From Pseudoxanthomonas sp. JBR18 (GTDB lineage Bacteria; Pseudomonadota; Gammaproteobacteria; Xanthomonadales; Xanthomonadaceae), in NCBI RefSeq assembly GCF_028198165.1, contig NZ_CP116339.1, positions 2,053,001-2,117,000 of the forward strand: a stretch of DNA of 64,000 nt. The letters are read 5' to 3'. Every line of letters starts with the position of its first letter. Positions within the stretch are counted from its first letter, which is position 1. Under the pieces are notes generated by a model. The model worked only from the letters and a program-made list of their open reading frames with translations, did not search any database and had not been told where the DNA came from. This document shows, piece after piece, positions 1 to 9,037 of the stretch. Position numbers and translations under genes: made by a program.

Positions 1-3000
1 ACCGCTGCCGTTGTGCCGATCGATGCGGTGGACGACAGCTTCAGCGCGTCGGCGGGCACGGCCAACGTGGGCAACGTGCTGGGCAACGACACCGTGGCCG
101 GCGCGCCGGCCACCCCGGCCAATGCCACGGTGGTCCAGCAGGCCGGATCGCCGGAACTGCTCATCGCCGCCGATGGCACCGTCTCGGTGGCCGGTGGCAC
201 GGTCACAGGCACCTACTCGGCCAGTTATCAGCTCTGCAGCATTGCGGCACCAGGCGACTGCGATACCGCCAGCGTCACCGTGTCGGTCACCGCGATCCCG
301 GCGGTGGCCGTGGATGCGGTGGATGACAGCTACGTGGTCACCACTGGCGCGACCACGGTCGGCAACGTGCTGGTCAATGACGCCGTGGACGGCGCGGTGG
401 CTTCGGCGTCCAGCGTCGACCTCACCCAGACCGGCGGCACACCGGCAATCAGCATCGCGGCCGATGGCACGGTCACCCTGGCACCGGCCACGCCAGCGGG
501 TAGCTACACCGCCACTTACCGGATCTGCGAGGCGGGCGATCCGGGCAACTGCGACACCGCGACGGTGGCCGTCACGGTCAACGATGTCGCCCCGGCCATC
601 GTGGCGGTGGACGATGGTTTCTCCCTCGCCGCAGGCGGCACCAGCGCCGTCAGCGTGCTGGGCAATGATTCGGTCGGTGGCGTGGCGGCCACGCCGACCA
701 ACGTCAGCTTCACCCAGAGCAGCGGCGGACCAACGCTGACCATCGCGGCCGACGGCACGGTGGCCGTGGCCACCGGGACCGCGCCAGGCAGCTACACGGC
801 GACCTACCAGATCTGCGCCGTCGCCAGTCCAACCAGCTGCGCCACCGCGACGGTGACCGTGACCGTGACGGCGGCGGCGAACCCGGTCCTGGCCCAGGAC
901 GACGCGTTCGCTGCCACGCCAGGCGCGCCGGATGCCGGCAACGTACTGCTCAACGACACGCTGGGAGGCGTGCCCGCGACGCCGGCGACCGTCACGCTGA
1001 CCCAGCTTGGCGGCAGCCCGGTGGTGTTGATCGCCAGCGACGGGACGGTCTCGGTCGCGGCGGGCACGGCGGCCGGATCGTATACGGCCACCTACCGGTT
1101 GTGCGAAACCGCCAGCCCATCCAACTGCGACACCGCCACGGTCACGGTGACCGTCAATGCGACGGCTGCGGCCATCGGCGCGCTGGACGACAGTTTCGGC
1201 GGGTCGGCGGGCAGTCCGGCCATCGGCAATGTCCTGGGCAACGATCAGGTGGATGGCGCGGCGGCCACCACCGCCACGGTGACCCTGACCCAGCTGGGCG
1301 GCGGCCCGGCCATCGCGATCGCGACCGACGGGACGGTGTCCATCGCTGGCGGGACCAGCGCCGGGACCTACACCGCCAGTTACAGGATCTGCGTCACCGC
1401 GCAGCCCACCGTCTGCGATACCGCCAGTGTGACGGTCACGGTGACCGTGGCGGAAGCCGTGATCGTGGCGGTGCCCGACAGCTTCTCCGCCACCGCCGGC
1501 ACCGCCAATGCCGGCAGCGTGCTGGTCAATGACACGGTCAACGGCGTGCCCGCATCGCCCGCCAGCGTGACGCTGGGCCAGACCGGGGGTGCGCCGGCAG
1601 TGAGCCTGGCCGCTGATGGCACCGTCTCGGTCGCGGCTGGCACCGCGCCGGGCAGCTATCCGGCCAGTTACCAGATCTGCCAGGTCGACGCGCCCACCAA
1701 CTGCGCGACCACCACCGTGACTGTGGTGGTCAATGCGACCGCGCCACCGGTCGAGGCGGTGGACGACGCCTTCAGTGCCAGCGCCGGTACGGCCAATGCC
1801 GGCAACGTGCTGGTCAACGATACGGTCGCCGGTGCCACGGCCACTGCGGGCACCGTGAGCCTGAGCCAACTCGACGGCGGGCCCGCGCTGCTGGTCGCCG
1901 CCGACGGCGGGGTGGCGGTCGCTGTGGGCGTCGCGGCTAGCACCTACACGGCGCGTTACCGGATCTGCGTGACCGCCTCGCCGACCGAGTGCGCGACCGC
2001 CACCGTGACCGTGAACGTCGGTGCGACGCCGGTCGTGGTCGATGCCGGGGACGATGTGCTCACCAGCGCGCCGGGCAATCCCAATGCCGGTAACGTGCTG
2101 ACCAACGACACGTTGGATGGCACGCCCGCGACGCCGGCCACCGTGACGCTGACCCAGCAGGGCGGCGGCCCGACGATCGCGCTCGGCGCCGATGGCACCA
2201 TCGCCGTGGCGGCCGGCACGCCGCCCGGCACCTATACGGCCACCTACACCCTGTGCGCGGCCAGCCAGCCGGCCCGCTGCGACACCGCCAGCGTCACGGT
2301 GACGGTCACCGCCAGCCCGGTCACGGTGGTCGCGGCCGACGACAGCTTCACGGTGCCGCCCGGCAGCACCACCGCCGGCAACGTGCTGGGCAACGACACG
2401 GTGGCCGGCGCCGCAGCCAGCCCGGCCAACGCGGTGCTGGCCCAGACCGGCGGTGGCCCGATGATCACCCTGGCGCCCGATGGCTCATTGGGCATCGCTA
2501 CCGGCACTGCGCCTGGCACCTACACGGCCAGCTACACCCTGTGCGAGGCCGCAACGCCGGCCAATTGCGATACCGCCACCGTGCAGGTCACCGTCAGCGC
2601 GGCGACGGTCGTGGCCAATGACGACACCGGCACTCCGGTCACCGGCGCCAGCGGCGGTGCCGCGGTGGCCAACGTGCTGGTCAACGACACGCTCAATGGC
2701 GCCGCCGCGACGCTGGCCATGACCACGCTGACCCAGGTGTCCTCGACCAGCCCCGGCGTTACGCTGGTGCCGGCGACCGGTGCGGTGAACGTCACGGCCG
2801 GGACCGCATCAGGCAGCTACACCCTGGTTTACCGCCTGTGCGAGACCGCGACCCCGGCCAACTGCGATACCGCGCAGGTCAGCGTCGTGGTGCAGGCCGC
2901 AGCGCTGGCCGCCAACGACGACCGCGTCGGGCCGGTGAATGGCGCGGCGGGGGCTCGGGACGTGATCAACGTCTTGGCCAATGACCAGTTCAATGCCCAG

Positions 3001-5139
3001 CCGGCAACCACCGCCAACGTGACCCTGGCACCCGTGTCGCAAGGGCCGCTGTCCATCGACGCGAACGGCCTGCTGGACGTAGCGGCCGGAACGGCGGCGG
3101 GCACCTATCTCATCACCTATCGGATCTGCAGCGTCACCGACCCGGCCAACTGCGACACCGCCACGGCCACCGTGACGGTGCAGCCCGCGCTGCTGCAGGC
3201 GGTCGACGACACGGCGCAAACCCCGCAGAACACCGGACAGCTGATCGCCGTCCTGGGCAACGACACGCGCGGCGGCGGCGCCCTGAATGCCAGCACGGTG
3301 AACATCACCCAGGTCACCAGGCCAGGCTTCGGTGCGGCGGCCAGCAACGGGCAGGGCGGCATCGTCTACACCCCGCAGGCCAATTACAGCGGCAACGACA
3401 GCTTCCAGTACACCGTGTGCGAGACGGCCAGTCCGACCAACTGCGCGACCGCCACGGTCACCATCACCGTGCTGGGAAACCGGATCACGCTCAATCCCGA
3501 CACCGCCGAGGCGACATCGGCCGCAGCGGTGGAGAGCGCGACGTCCGAGCCGGTGCTGATCAATGTCCTGGGCAACGACACCACCACCGGCGCGCCGCTG
3601 GATCCCGTCTCGCTGTCGCTGGCCACCCCCGCACAGCACGGCACGGTCAGCTGCGATGCGTCAGGCTGTACCTACACGGCCAACCGGGGCTTTGTCGGCA
3701 CCGATCGCTTCACCTACCGCGTCTGCGATCGATCCACTCCCACGCCGCGCTGCGGGACCGCGGCGGTGACGATCGACGTGGAGAGTCCGGACTTCATCGT
3801 CCGACTGCAGCTGTCGGTTGCCGAGCGCATGGTGAGCGTGGGCGACGTGGTGCGCTACACCGCGGTGGCCGAAAACGTCGGTCGCACCCAGCATTTGGAC
3901 GACGAAGTCATCATCGTTCCGCCTGCGGGCTTCACCTATGTCGAAGGCACGATGCGCCTGGACGGCACCTTGCTGTCGGCCCGCCAGGCTACCGCGCAGG
4001 CGCAGGCCGTGCGCCGCAGCAGTCCGGTTGCCGCCGCCGCGCCGCCCACCGCGGCCGACCTTCCCAGCCCCAACGCGCGGGTGACGACCAGCTCGCCGAT
4101 CACCATCAGCGGCGTCAATTTCGATCCTGGGCAGGCGGTGACCTTCTCCTATTACCTGCGTATCGGCGCGGCCGCGGGGACTGGCGTGCACGTCAGCCAA
4201 GGCGTGGTCCGCGAAGGCCCGGAGGAGGCTGAAGTGCAGATCAGCAACTGGGCCAGCGCCGAGGTCGAGATCGAAGGCGAGCCACGGCAGGAAGAGAGCC
4301 TGGTCCTGGGCTCGGTGTTCAACGATCTGGACGGTAACGGCGTGCAGAGCGCAGGCGAGCGCGGCATCGCCGGCGTGCGTATCGGGTCGGTCGAAGGCCT
4401 GGTGACCACCACCGATGGCCAGGGCCGGTTCCACATGATCGGCATCGATGCGGGCAACGCGCTGCGCGGGCGCAACTACATCCTCAAGGTCGATGCCGCC
4501 ACGCTGCCGCCGGGCACCACCTTCACCACGCCCAACCCGCGCGTACGCCGGATCACCGCTGGACTGCCGGTGCGCTTCGACTTCGGCGTCCGCGTGCCGC
4601 AGCGGACGGCGCAGCAAGACCCTGCCATGCGCCAACTCACCCTGTCGCCGGCCTTGTTCGACCCGACGGGGCAGGCCGAAGCGGCCCATGCAGCCACTTG
4701 GGCGGAGATCGCCGCGCAGCTACGGCAGTCCCCGGCCGACGTCACCGTGGTGCTGGATGCCGGCGGCGCAGCGCCTGCGGTGGCACGCGCGCTGGCGGCA
4801 CAGGCCGCGCTGCGTGCGGCGGGCGCGGACAGCGATGCCGTGGTGGTGCGCGACCCGCAGCGCGGTGCGCGGGTCCGGCTGACCAACGGGCAGGCGACGC
4901 TGTCGGAGACCTGCTTCGATGGCGATGCATTGGCCGATGACGCATCGGCCCTGCTGCGCGCCCTCGGCGAGGCATTGGCCGAGGGCCGGCTGACAGCCGT
5001 GCAGGCCAGCGCGGTCGACCCGGTGCACCTGCAGGCGCGACAGGCCGCGCTGGACGCCCATCTGCCGCAAGGGCCACGCGTGCTGCCGGCCGCCGGTCGC
5101 GATGTTCCGGCTGCGTCGACCACGGGGGGCACGCCATGA
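1..5139 (+). CDS. Giant Ig-like repeat surface protein (5' end outside window)
   Basis: The reading frame is already open at base 1, so the N-terminus and any signal peptide lie outside the window. The visible 1712 codons hold about 13 tandem domains of roughly 96 residues. Each carries a D-D-x-F start, a GNVLxND motif, an ADGTVxVAxGT strand and a Y-x-I/L-C...C-D/A-T-A end with a paired cysteine. The last two are more divergent and cadherin-like (YSGNDSFQYTVC). From about residue 1260 comes a DUF11-like segment (VGDVVRYTAVAENVGR), then an SdrD B-like domain (VLGSVFNDLDGNG near 1432). The last 170 residues look like a very degenerate OmpA-type domain; this is weak inference. The stop overlaps the next start (ATGA), so the two are probably translationally coupled. 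Likely role: a cell-surface or adhesin-like filament; the substrate or partner is unknown. Confidence 0.8.
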   Translation, partial: TAAVVPIDAVDDSFSASAGTANVGNVLGNDTVAGAPATPANATVVQQAGSPELLIAADGTVSVAGGTVTGTYSASYQLCSIAAPGDCDTASVTVSVTAIPAVAVDAVDDSYVVTTGATTVGNVLVNDAVDGAVASASSVDLTQTGGTPAISIAADGTVTLAPATPAGSYTATYRICEAGDPGNCDTATVAVTVNDVAPAIVAVDDGFSLAAGGTSAVSVLGNDSVGGVAATPTNVSFTQSSGGPTLTIAADGTVAVATGTAPGSYTATYQICAVASPTSCATATVTVTVTAAANPVLAQDDAFAATPGAPDAGNVLLNDTLGGVPATPATVTLTQLGGSPVVLIASDGTVSVAAGTAAGSYTATYRLCETASPSNCDTATVTVTVNATAAAIGALDDSFGGSAGSPAIGNVLGNDQVDGAAATTATVTLTQLGGGPAIAIATDGTVSIAGGTSAGTYTASYRICVTAQPTVCDTASVTVTVTVAEAVIVAVPDSFSATAGTANAGSVLVNDTVNGVPASPASVTLGQTGGAPAVSLAADGTVSVAAGTAPGSYPASYQICQVDAPTNCATTTVTVVVNATAPPVEAVDDAFSASAGTANAGNVLVNDTVAGATATAGTVSLSQLDGGPALLVAADGGVAVAVGVAASTYTARYRICVTASPTECATATVTVNVGATPVVVDAGDDVLTSAPGNPNAGNVLTNDTLDGTPATPATVTLTQQGGGPTIALGADGTIAVAAGTPPGTYTATYTLCAASQPARCDTASVTVTVTASPVTVVAADDSFTVPPGSTTAGNVLGNDTVAGAAASPANAVLAQTGGGPMITLAPDGSLGIATGTAPGTYTASYTLCEAATPANCDTATVQVTVSAATVVANDDTGTPVTGASGGAAVANVLVNDTLNGAAATLAMTTLTQVSSTSPGVTLVPATGAVNVTAGTASGSYTLVYRLCETATPANCDTAQVSVVVQAAALAANDDRVGPVNGAAGARDVINVLANDQFNAQPATTANVTLAPVSQGPLSIDANGLLDVAAGTAAGTYLITYRICSVTDPANCDTATATVTVQPALLQAVDDTAQTPQNTGQLIAVLGNDTRGGGALNASTVNITQVTRPGFGAAASNGQGGIVYTPQANYSGNDSFQYTVCETASPTNCATATVTITVLGNRITLNPDTAEATSAAAVESATSEPVLINVLGNDTTTGAPLDPVSLSLATPAQHGTVSCDASGCTYTANRGFVGTDRFTYRVCDRSTPTPRCGTAAVTIDVESPDFIVRLQLSVAERMVSVGDVVRYTAVAENVGRTQHLDDEVIIVPPAGFTYVEGTMRLDGTLLSARQATAQAQAVRRSSPVAAAAPPTAADLPSPNARVTTSSPITISGVNFDPGQAVTFSYYLRIGAAAGTGVHVSQGVVREGPEEAEVQISNWASAEVEIEGEPRQEESLVLGSVFNDLDGNGVQSAGERGIAGVRIGSVEGLVTTTDGQGRFHMIGIDAGNALRGRNYILKVDAATLPPGTTFTTPNPRVRRITAGLPVRFDFGVRVPQRTAQQDPAMRQLTLSPALFDPTGQAEAAHAATWAEIAAQLRQSPADVTVVLDAGGAAPAVARALAAQAALRAAGADSDAVVVRDPQRGARVRLTNGQATLSETCFDGDALADDASALLRALGEALAEGRLTAVQASAVDPVHLQARQAALDAHLPQGPRVLPAAGRDVPAASTTGGTP
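22..3785 (+). repeat. About 13 tandem Ig-like coding repeats
   Basis: The unit is about 285-300 bases and stays in frame. Units 1-9 are the most alike (VLxNDTV, TLTQxGGxP, ADGTVSVAAGT, GSYTATYRIC). Units 10-13 diverge progressively toward the C-terminus. Two cysteines separated by 7 to 10 residues recur near the end of almost every unit, which suggests one disulfide per domain in the exported protein. Such arrays expand and contract by recombination, so the copy number may vary between strains. Confidence 0.85.
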
Positions 5140-8100
5140 AGCGCCGCCGTCTCTCCGGCCCGCTGCTGGTGGTGGTCGTGACCATCGCTCCGGCGCTACG
5201 TGCCCAGCAGGTGCAGCCGCAGGTCACCGACTGCCAGATGCCGCCGTGCCCGGCGCCCGCGCCGCTGTACACGATCAGCGATCCCGACCGGACCATCGTG
5301 CAGCCCGGGACCGGGAGCGATCCCCTGGCGCCGACCCAAGCCACCACGCCCGAGGCCTACACCAGTAGCCCGAGCCCGGTCGCGATGCCGGTGGGCGGCG
5401 CGCTGGAACTGCCCGGCGGCGGCGTGCTGTGGGCGACAGAGGATCCTGCCCTGGCCGAGCCGGTGCTCAACGTGCAGGCCGGGTCGATGATCCCGTTCGA
5501 GGCAGGCCGCATCACCCGGGCGGTCCGCTTCCACAGCTACAGCAACTACACCGCTTTCATTGACCGGCTGCAGGTGAGTGTCTATCGCGCCAGCGACACC
5601 GACCTGGTGACGCCGCTGGCCACGGTGAACCTGCCGGTGACGCCGCTGGGCGACGCCACCTGGGATGGCACGCTGCCCGAGCGCCTCAACCTGCGCGAAG
5701 GCGATGCGCTGCTGTATGTGGCGCGCGCCTATGGCGCCGGCGGCGCGTTCGACGAAACACGTGCGCAGCGCATCGCGCTGGTGACCGAGGCTGACTACGC
5801 GCGCGGCACCGAACTGGCCAGCACCACCGCGCTGCGCCAGGACGGCCAGGCGCTGGGCGGCGAGGCCGCGCTGGACCAGTCGCTCACCGACGCGGTCTAC
5901 GGGGTCAACGGACTGCGCCTGCAGAACATCGCCATCCGCGGCTCGCGTGTGCGCATCCAGGGCACCGACATCCCGCGCGGCACGCGCTTGAGCATCGACG
6001 GGCGGAACTTCCCGGTGCTGCCGGACGGGCAGTTCGCCGCCGAATTCCTCGAGCCAGTGGGCGCGCATCGCTACCAGGTGCAGGCCATCGCGCCGGGCCA
6101 GGCGCCGGTGCGCGAGACGGTCGATGTGCAGGTCAGCGGCACCTATGCCTATGCGGTGGGCATCGCCGATGTGACCCTCTCGCGCAACACGGCCAGTGGC
6201 AATACCGAGCCGATGGCGGCCGACGATGGCAGCACCGGTGACGGATTCCTCAAAGAAGGCCGGCTGGCGTTCTATGCCAAGGGCAAGTGGCGCGGGAAGT
6301 ATCTGATCACCGCGCATGCCGATACCCAGGAGAAGCAGCTGGAGCATCTGTTCGATGGCTTCTTTGAGGCCGAGGCCGACGACGTCTTCTGGCGACTCGA
6401 CCCGGACTTGTACTACCCGACCTACGGCGACGACTCGGTGACTTATCGCGACGTGGACACGCAGGGCAAGCTCTACGTGCGCGCCGAGTGGGACCAGAGC
6501 CAGGCGCTGTGGGGCAACTTCGCCACCAACTTCTCCGAGACCGAATACGGCCAGTACAACCGCGCGCTGTACGGCGCGGCGCTGGATTGGCGCTCGCGCG
6601 CGACCACGCCGCTGGGCGAGGCGCGCAGCCAGGTCAAGGCGTTCGGCTCGCAGGCGCAGACCGCGCTGGGCCACAGCGAATTCCTCGGCACCGGCGGCAG
6701 CCTGTATTACCTGCGCCACACCGACGTGCTGCGCGGCTCCGAGCAGGTCACCATGGAGGTGCGCGATCCCACCACCGGCCTGACCGAGGCCAGCGTCGGC
6801 CTGCAGCGCGGCGTGGACTACGAGATCGACGAACTGCAGGGACGCCTGTTCCTCACCCGGCCGCTGGCGCAGATCACCCGCGAGAACGTACGCAGCCTGA
6901 CCCGCGACACGCCGCTGGATGGCTATGAGCAGATCCTGCTGGTGGACTACGAGTATGTGCCAGACAACTTCGACACCGACGACCTCAGCCGGGGCGTGCG
7001 AGCCAAGCGATGGCTGGGCGATCACTTCGCGGTCGGCGGCACCTACGTCGACGAGAGCCGCGGTGGTGATGACTACACGCTGAGAGGCGCCGACGTCACG
7101 CTGCAGGCCGGGCGCGGCACGTATCTGAAGGCCGAGCTGACCCGCACCGAGGCCACGGCCGCGCCGATCTTCTATTCGGACAATGGCGGCCTGAGCTTCA
7201 TCCAGCGCAATCCTGACCAGGGCGACCGCTCCGGCCAGGCGTGGGCGGTGGAAGGACGCGCCAATTTCAAGGAACTGGGCTGGACCGAGCGCGAGTGGAC
7301 CGTGGGGGCCTGGTGGCATGAGGTGGACGCGGGCTTCTCGATCTCGCGCTACGACACCGGTCAGCCGGTGACCGAATACGGCGCCGAGTTTCTGGGCTAT
7401 GTCACCGACGACTTCAACCTCTACGGGCGCTATACCCGGGCCGAACTGGGCGCGCAGTCGCTGAGCCAGACCCAGCTCACCGCCGACTGGCGCCTGGGCG
7501 ACAAGGCCACCGTGGGCGGCGAGCTGCGCCGGGTGGAGGAGCGCGGCACTTCCACCCCGTCAGATGCGATGCTGGGGGCGCTGAGCTATCGCTACCGGCT
7601 GACCCGCGCGCTGGAGTTGTATGGCGTGGGCCAGCTGACCCTGGACGACGATGGCGGCGCCTACGCCCGTAACAACCTGCTCACGGTCGGTGCCGAGTAC
7701 CAGTTCGGTGACCGCTCCACCATCGGTGGCGAACTCAGCGGCGGCAGTCGTGGCCATGGCGCGCAGGTGCAGGCCGAGTACCGCGTCAACCGCGACCAGA
7801 CCGTATACGGCGCCTACCGCTACAGCAGCCATCAACTGACCGACGCGCTCTGGTACGACAGCAGCACCACCGCGCAGAACGGCTGGACGCTGGGCCAGCG
7901 CTGGCGGGTGACCGACCGGCTCAACGTCTACAACGAGAGCCAGCAGCTCAAGGACATCGACAGCGAGACCTCCGGGCTGACCAACACCCTGGGCCTGGAC
8001 TACGCGCCGGCCGATGGCTGGACGATTGGCGGCACGCTGATGGACGGGCGCCTGGACTCTGCCAGCGGGCAGGTGCGGCGCCGCGCCTACAGCGTCAGCG

Positions 8101-8795
8101 GCGGGCGCAATGATGCGCGTACGCAGTGGTCGAGCAAGCTGGAATACCGCCGCGACAGCGGCGCCGAGCAGCGCACCCAGTGGGTGACCACCAACCGCCT
8201 GGCGATCAAGCTCAACGAGGATTGGCGCCTGGCCGCGCGCGCCAACTACGCCGATACCGATGACAAGCTCAATCCGCAGGCCGGCGCCAAGCTGGTGGAG
8301 AGCAACGTCGGCTTCGCCTGGCGCCCGCACGACAACACGCGTTGGGCGGCCTTCGGCAAGTACACCTATCTCTACGACGTGGCCTCGCTGGGCCAGGTGG
8401 GGGGACAGACCTATGACCAGCGCTCGCACGTGCTCTCGCTGGAGGGCGTGGTCCAGCTCAACGAAGACTGGGAACTGGCCGCCAAGCTGGCCGCGCGCCG
8501 AGGCGAGCAGCGCCAGGGCCGTGGCACTGGCGACTGGCTGGACAACCGCACGCAGTTCAGCGCCCTGCAGCTGCGCTATATGTTGGTCGCCCAGTGGGAG
8601 GCCATGGCCGAATACCGCGTGCTCGACGTGCACGACGGCGGCAAGCGCATCGGCTGGCTGGTGGGACTGGATCGGCAGGTCGGCGAGAACTTCAAGATCG
8701 GGATCGGCTACAACTTCACCGAGTTCAGTGACGACCTGACCGAGCTGGAGTACGACCAGCGCGGATTCTTCCTCAACCTGGCGGGCTACTACTAA
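5136..8795 (+). CDS. Large outer-membrane beta-barrel protein, partner of the repeat protein
   Basis: The protein has 1219 residues and begins with a signal peptide (MKRRRLSGPLLVVVVTIAPALRA). A periplasmic or surface region of about 400 residues includes an Ig-like part (RLSIDGRNFPVLPDGQFAAE). A conserved block near residues 415-465 (LDPDLYYPTYGDD, then GKLYVRAEWDQSQALWGNF) resembles uncharacterised barrel proteins that co-occur with DUF11 and SdrD-B proteins. The remainder alternates short polar/aromatic strands typical of an outer-membrane barrel, with GYNFTEF and FFLNLAGYY at the end. The ATGA overlap with the upstream giant repeat protein suggests the two work together, for example as anchor or exporter and passenger. 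That role is inference; no secretion activity can be proven from the sequence. Confidence 0.75.
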   Translation: MKRRRLSGPLLVVVVTIAPALRAQQVQPQVTDCQMPPCPAPAPLYTISDPDRTIVQPGTGSDPLAPTQATTPEAYTSSPSPVAMPVGGALELPGGGVLWATEDPALAEPVLNVQAGSMIPFEAGRITRAVRFHSYSNYTAFIDRLQVSVYRASDTDLVTPLATVNLPVTPLGDATWDGTLPERLNLREGDALLYVARAYGAGGAFDETRAQRIALVTEADYARGTELASTTALRQDGQALGGEAALDQSLTDAVYGVNGLRLQNIAIRGSRVRIQGTDIPRGTRLSIDGRNFPVLPDGQFAAEFLEPVGAHRYQVQAIAPGQAPVRETVDVQVSGTYAYAVGIADVTLSRNTASGNTEPMAADDGSTGDGFLKEGRLAFYAKGKWRGKYLITAHADTQEKQLEHLFDGFFEAEADDVFWRLDPDLYYPTYGDDSVTYRDVDTQGKLYVRAEWDQSQALWGNFATNFSETEYGQYNRALYGAALDWRSRATTPLGEARSQVKAFGSQAQTALGHSEFLGTGGSLYYLRHTDVLRGSEQVTMEVRDPTTGLTEASVGLQRGVDYEIDELQGRLFLTRPLAQITRENVRSLTRDTPLDGYEQILLVDYEYVPDNFDTDDLSRGVRAKRWLGDHFAVGGTYVDESRGGDDYTLRGADVTLQAGRGTYLKAELTRTEATAAPIFYSDNGGLSFIQRNPDQGDRSGQAWAVEGRANFKELGWTEREWTVGAWWHEVDAGFSISRYDTGQPVTEYGAEFLGYVTDDFNLYGRYTRAELGAQSLSQTQLTADWRLGDKATVGGELRRVEERGTSTPSDAMLGALSYRYRLTRALELYGVGQLTLDDDGGAYARNNLLTVGAEYQFGDRSTIGGELSGGSRGHGAQVQAEYRVNRDQTVYGAYRYSSHQLTDALWYDSSTTAQNGWTLGQRWRVTDRLNVYNESQQLKDIDSETSGLTNTLGLDYAPADGWTIGGTLMDGRLDSASGQVRRRAYSVSGGRNDARTQWSSKLEYRRDSGAEQRTQWVTTNRLAIKLNEDWRLAARANYADTDDKLNPQAGAKLVESNVGFAWRPHDNTRWAAFGKYTYLYDVASLGQVGGQTYDQRSHVLSLEGVVQLNEDWELAAKLAARRGEQRQGRGTGDWLDNRTQFSALQLRYMLVAQWEAMAEYRVLDVHDGGKRIGWLVGLDRQVGENFKIGIGYNFTEFSDDLTELEYDQRGFFLNLAGYY

Positions 8796-8825
8796 AAAAA
8801 AGCCCGGCCTGAGAAGGCCGGGCTT
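8796..8825 (-). terminator. Intrinsic terminator, best oriented for putA
   Basis: The stem AAGCCCGGCCT / AGGCCGGGCTT with loop GAGA spans 8800-8825. On the minus strand it is followed by a run of eight T that runs into the stop codon of the barrel gene, so it is a canonical terminator for the leftward putA transcript. On the plus strand the stem lacks a T tract but directly follows the stop of the barrel gene and may still help end that message. Confidence 0.85.
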
Positions 8826-9037
8826 CAGCGCGATGCACGATGGGAGAGAGGTCATCGCGTCGCGTGCGTTCGCCAGAGCCACCCCAGCGAGCACGGGACC
8901 AAGTCTCCTCCCCCAAAGAGAAATCAAACGTTAATTTTTGAACTTAACGGTTTATGAATTCAGGCGGCAGTTCAGGACCTCAAGAATCCGTGTCAGCCGT
9001 GCGTCGCGATGTGTCATCGGCTGTGACGCCTGCAGGC

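Noticed and set aside
22..3785. CRISPR-like array from periodic repeats
   Set aside because: The repeat unit is about 290 bases, stays in frame and encodes a diverged protein domain; there are no identical short repeats with unique spacers and no cas genes.
3661..4689. 342-codon minus-strand frame opposite the repeat protein
   Set aside because: High-GC shadow of the plus-strand gene; composition is arginine/alanine/glycine rich with no domain motif, and the plus strand carries clear repeats.
5196..7319. 707-codon minus-strand frame opposite the barrel gene
   Set aside because: Antisense shadow in a GC-rich region; no recognisable domain, low-complexity arginine/glycine/histidine composition, no ribosome site.
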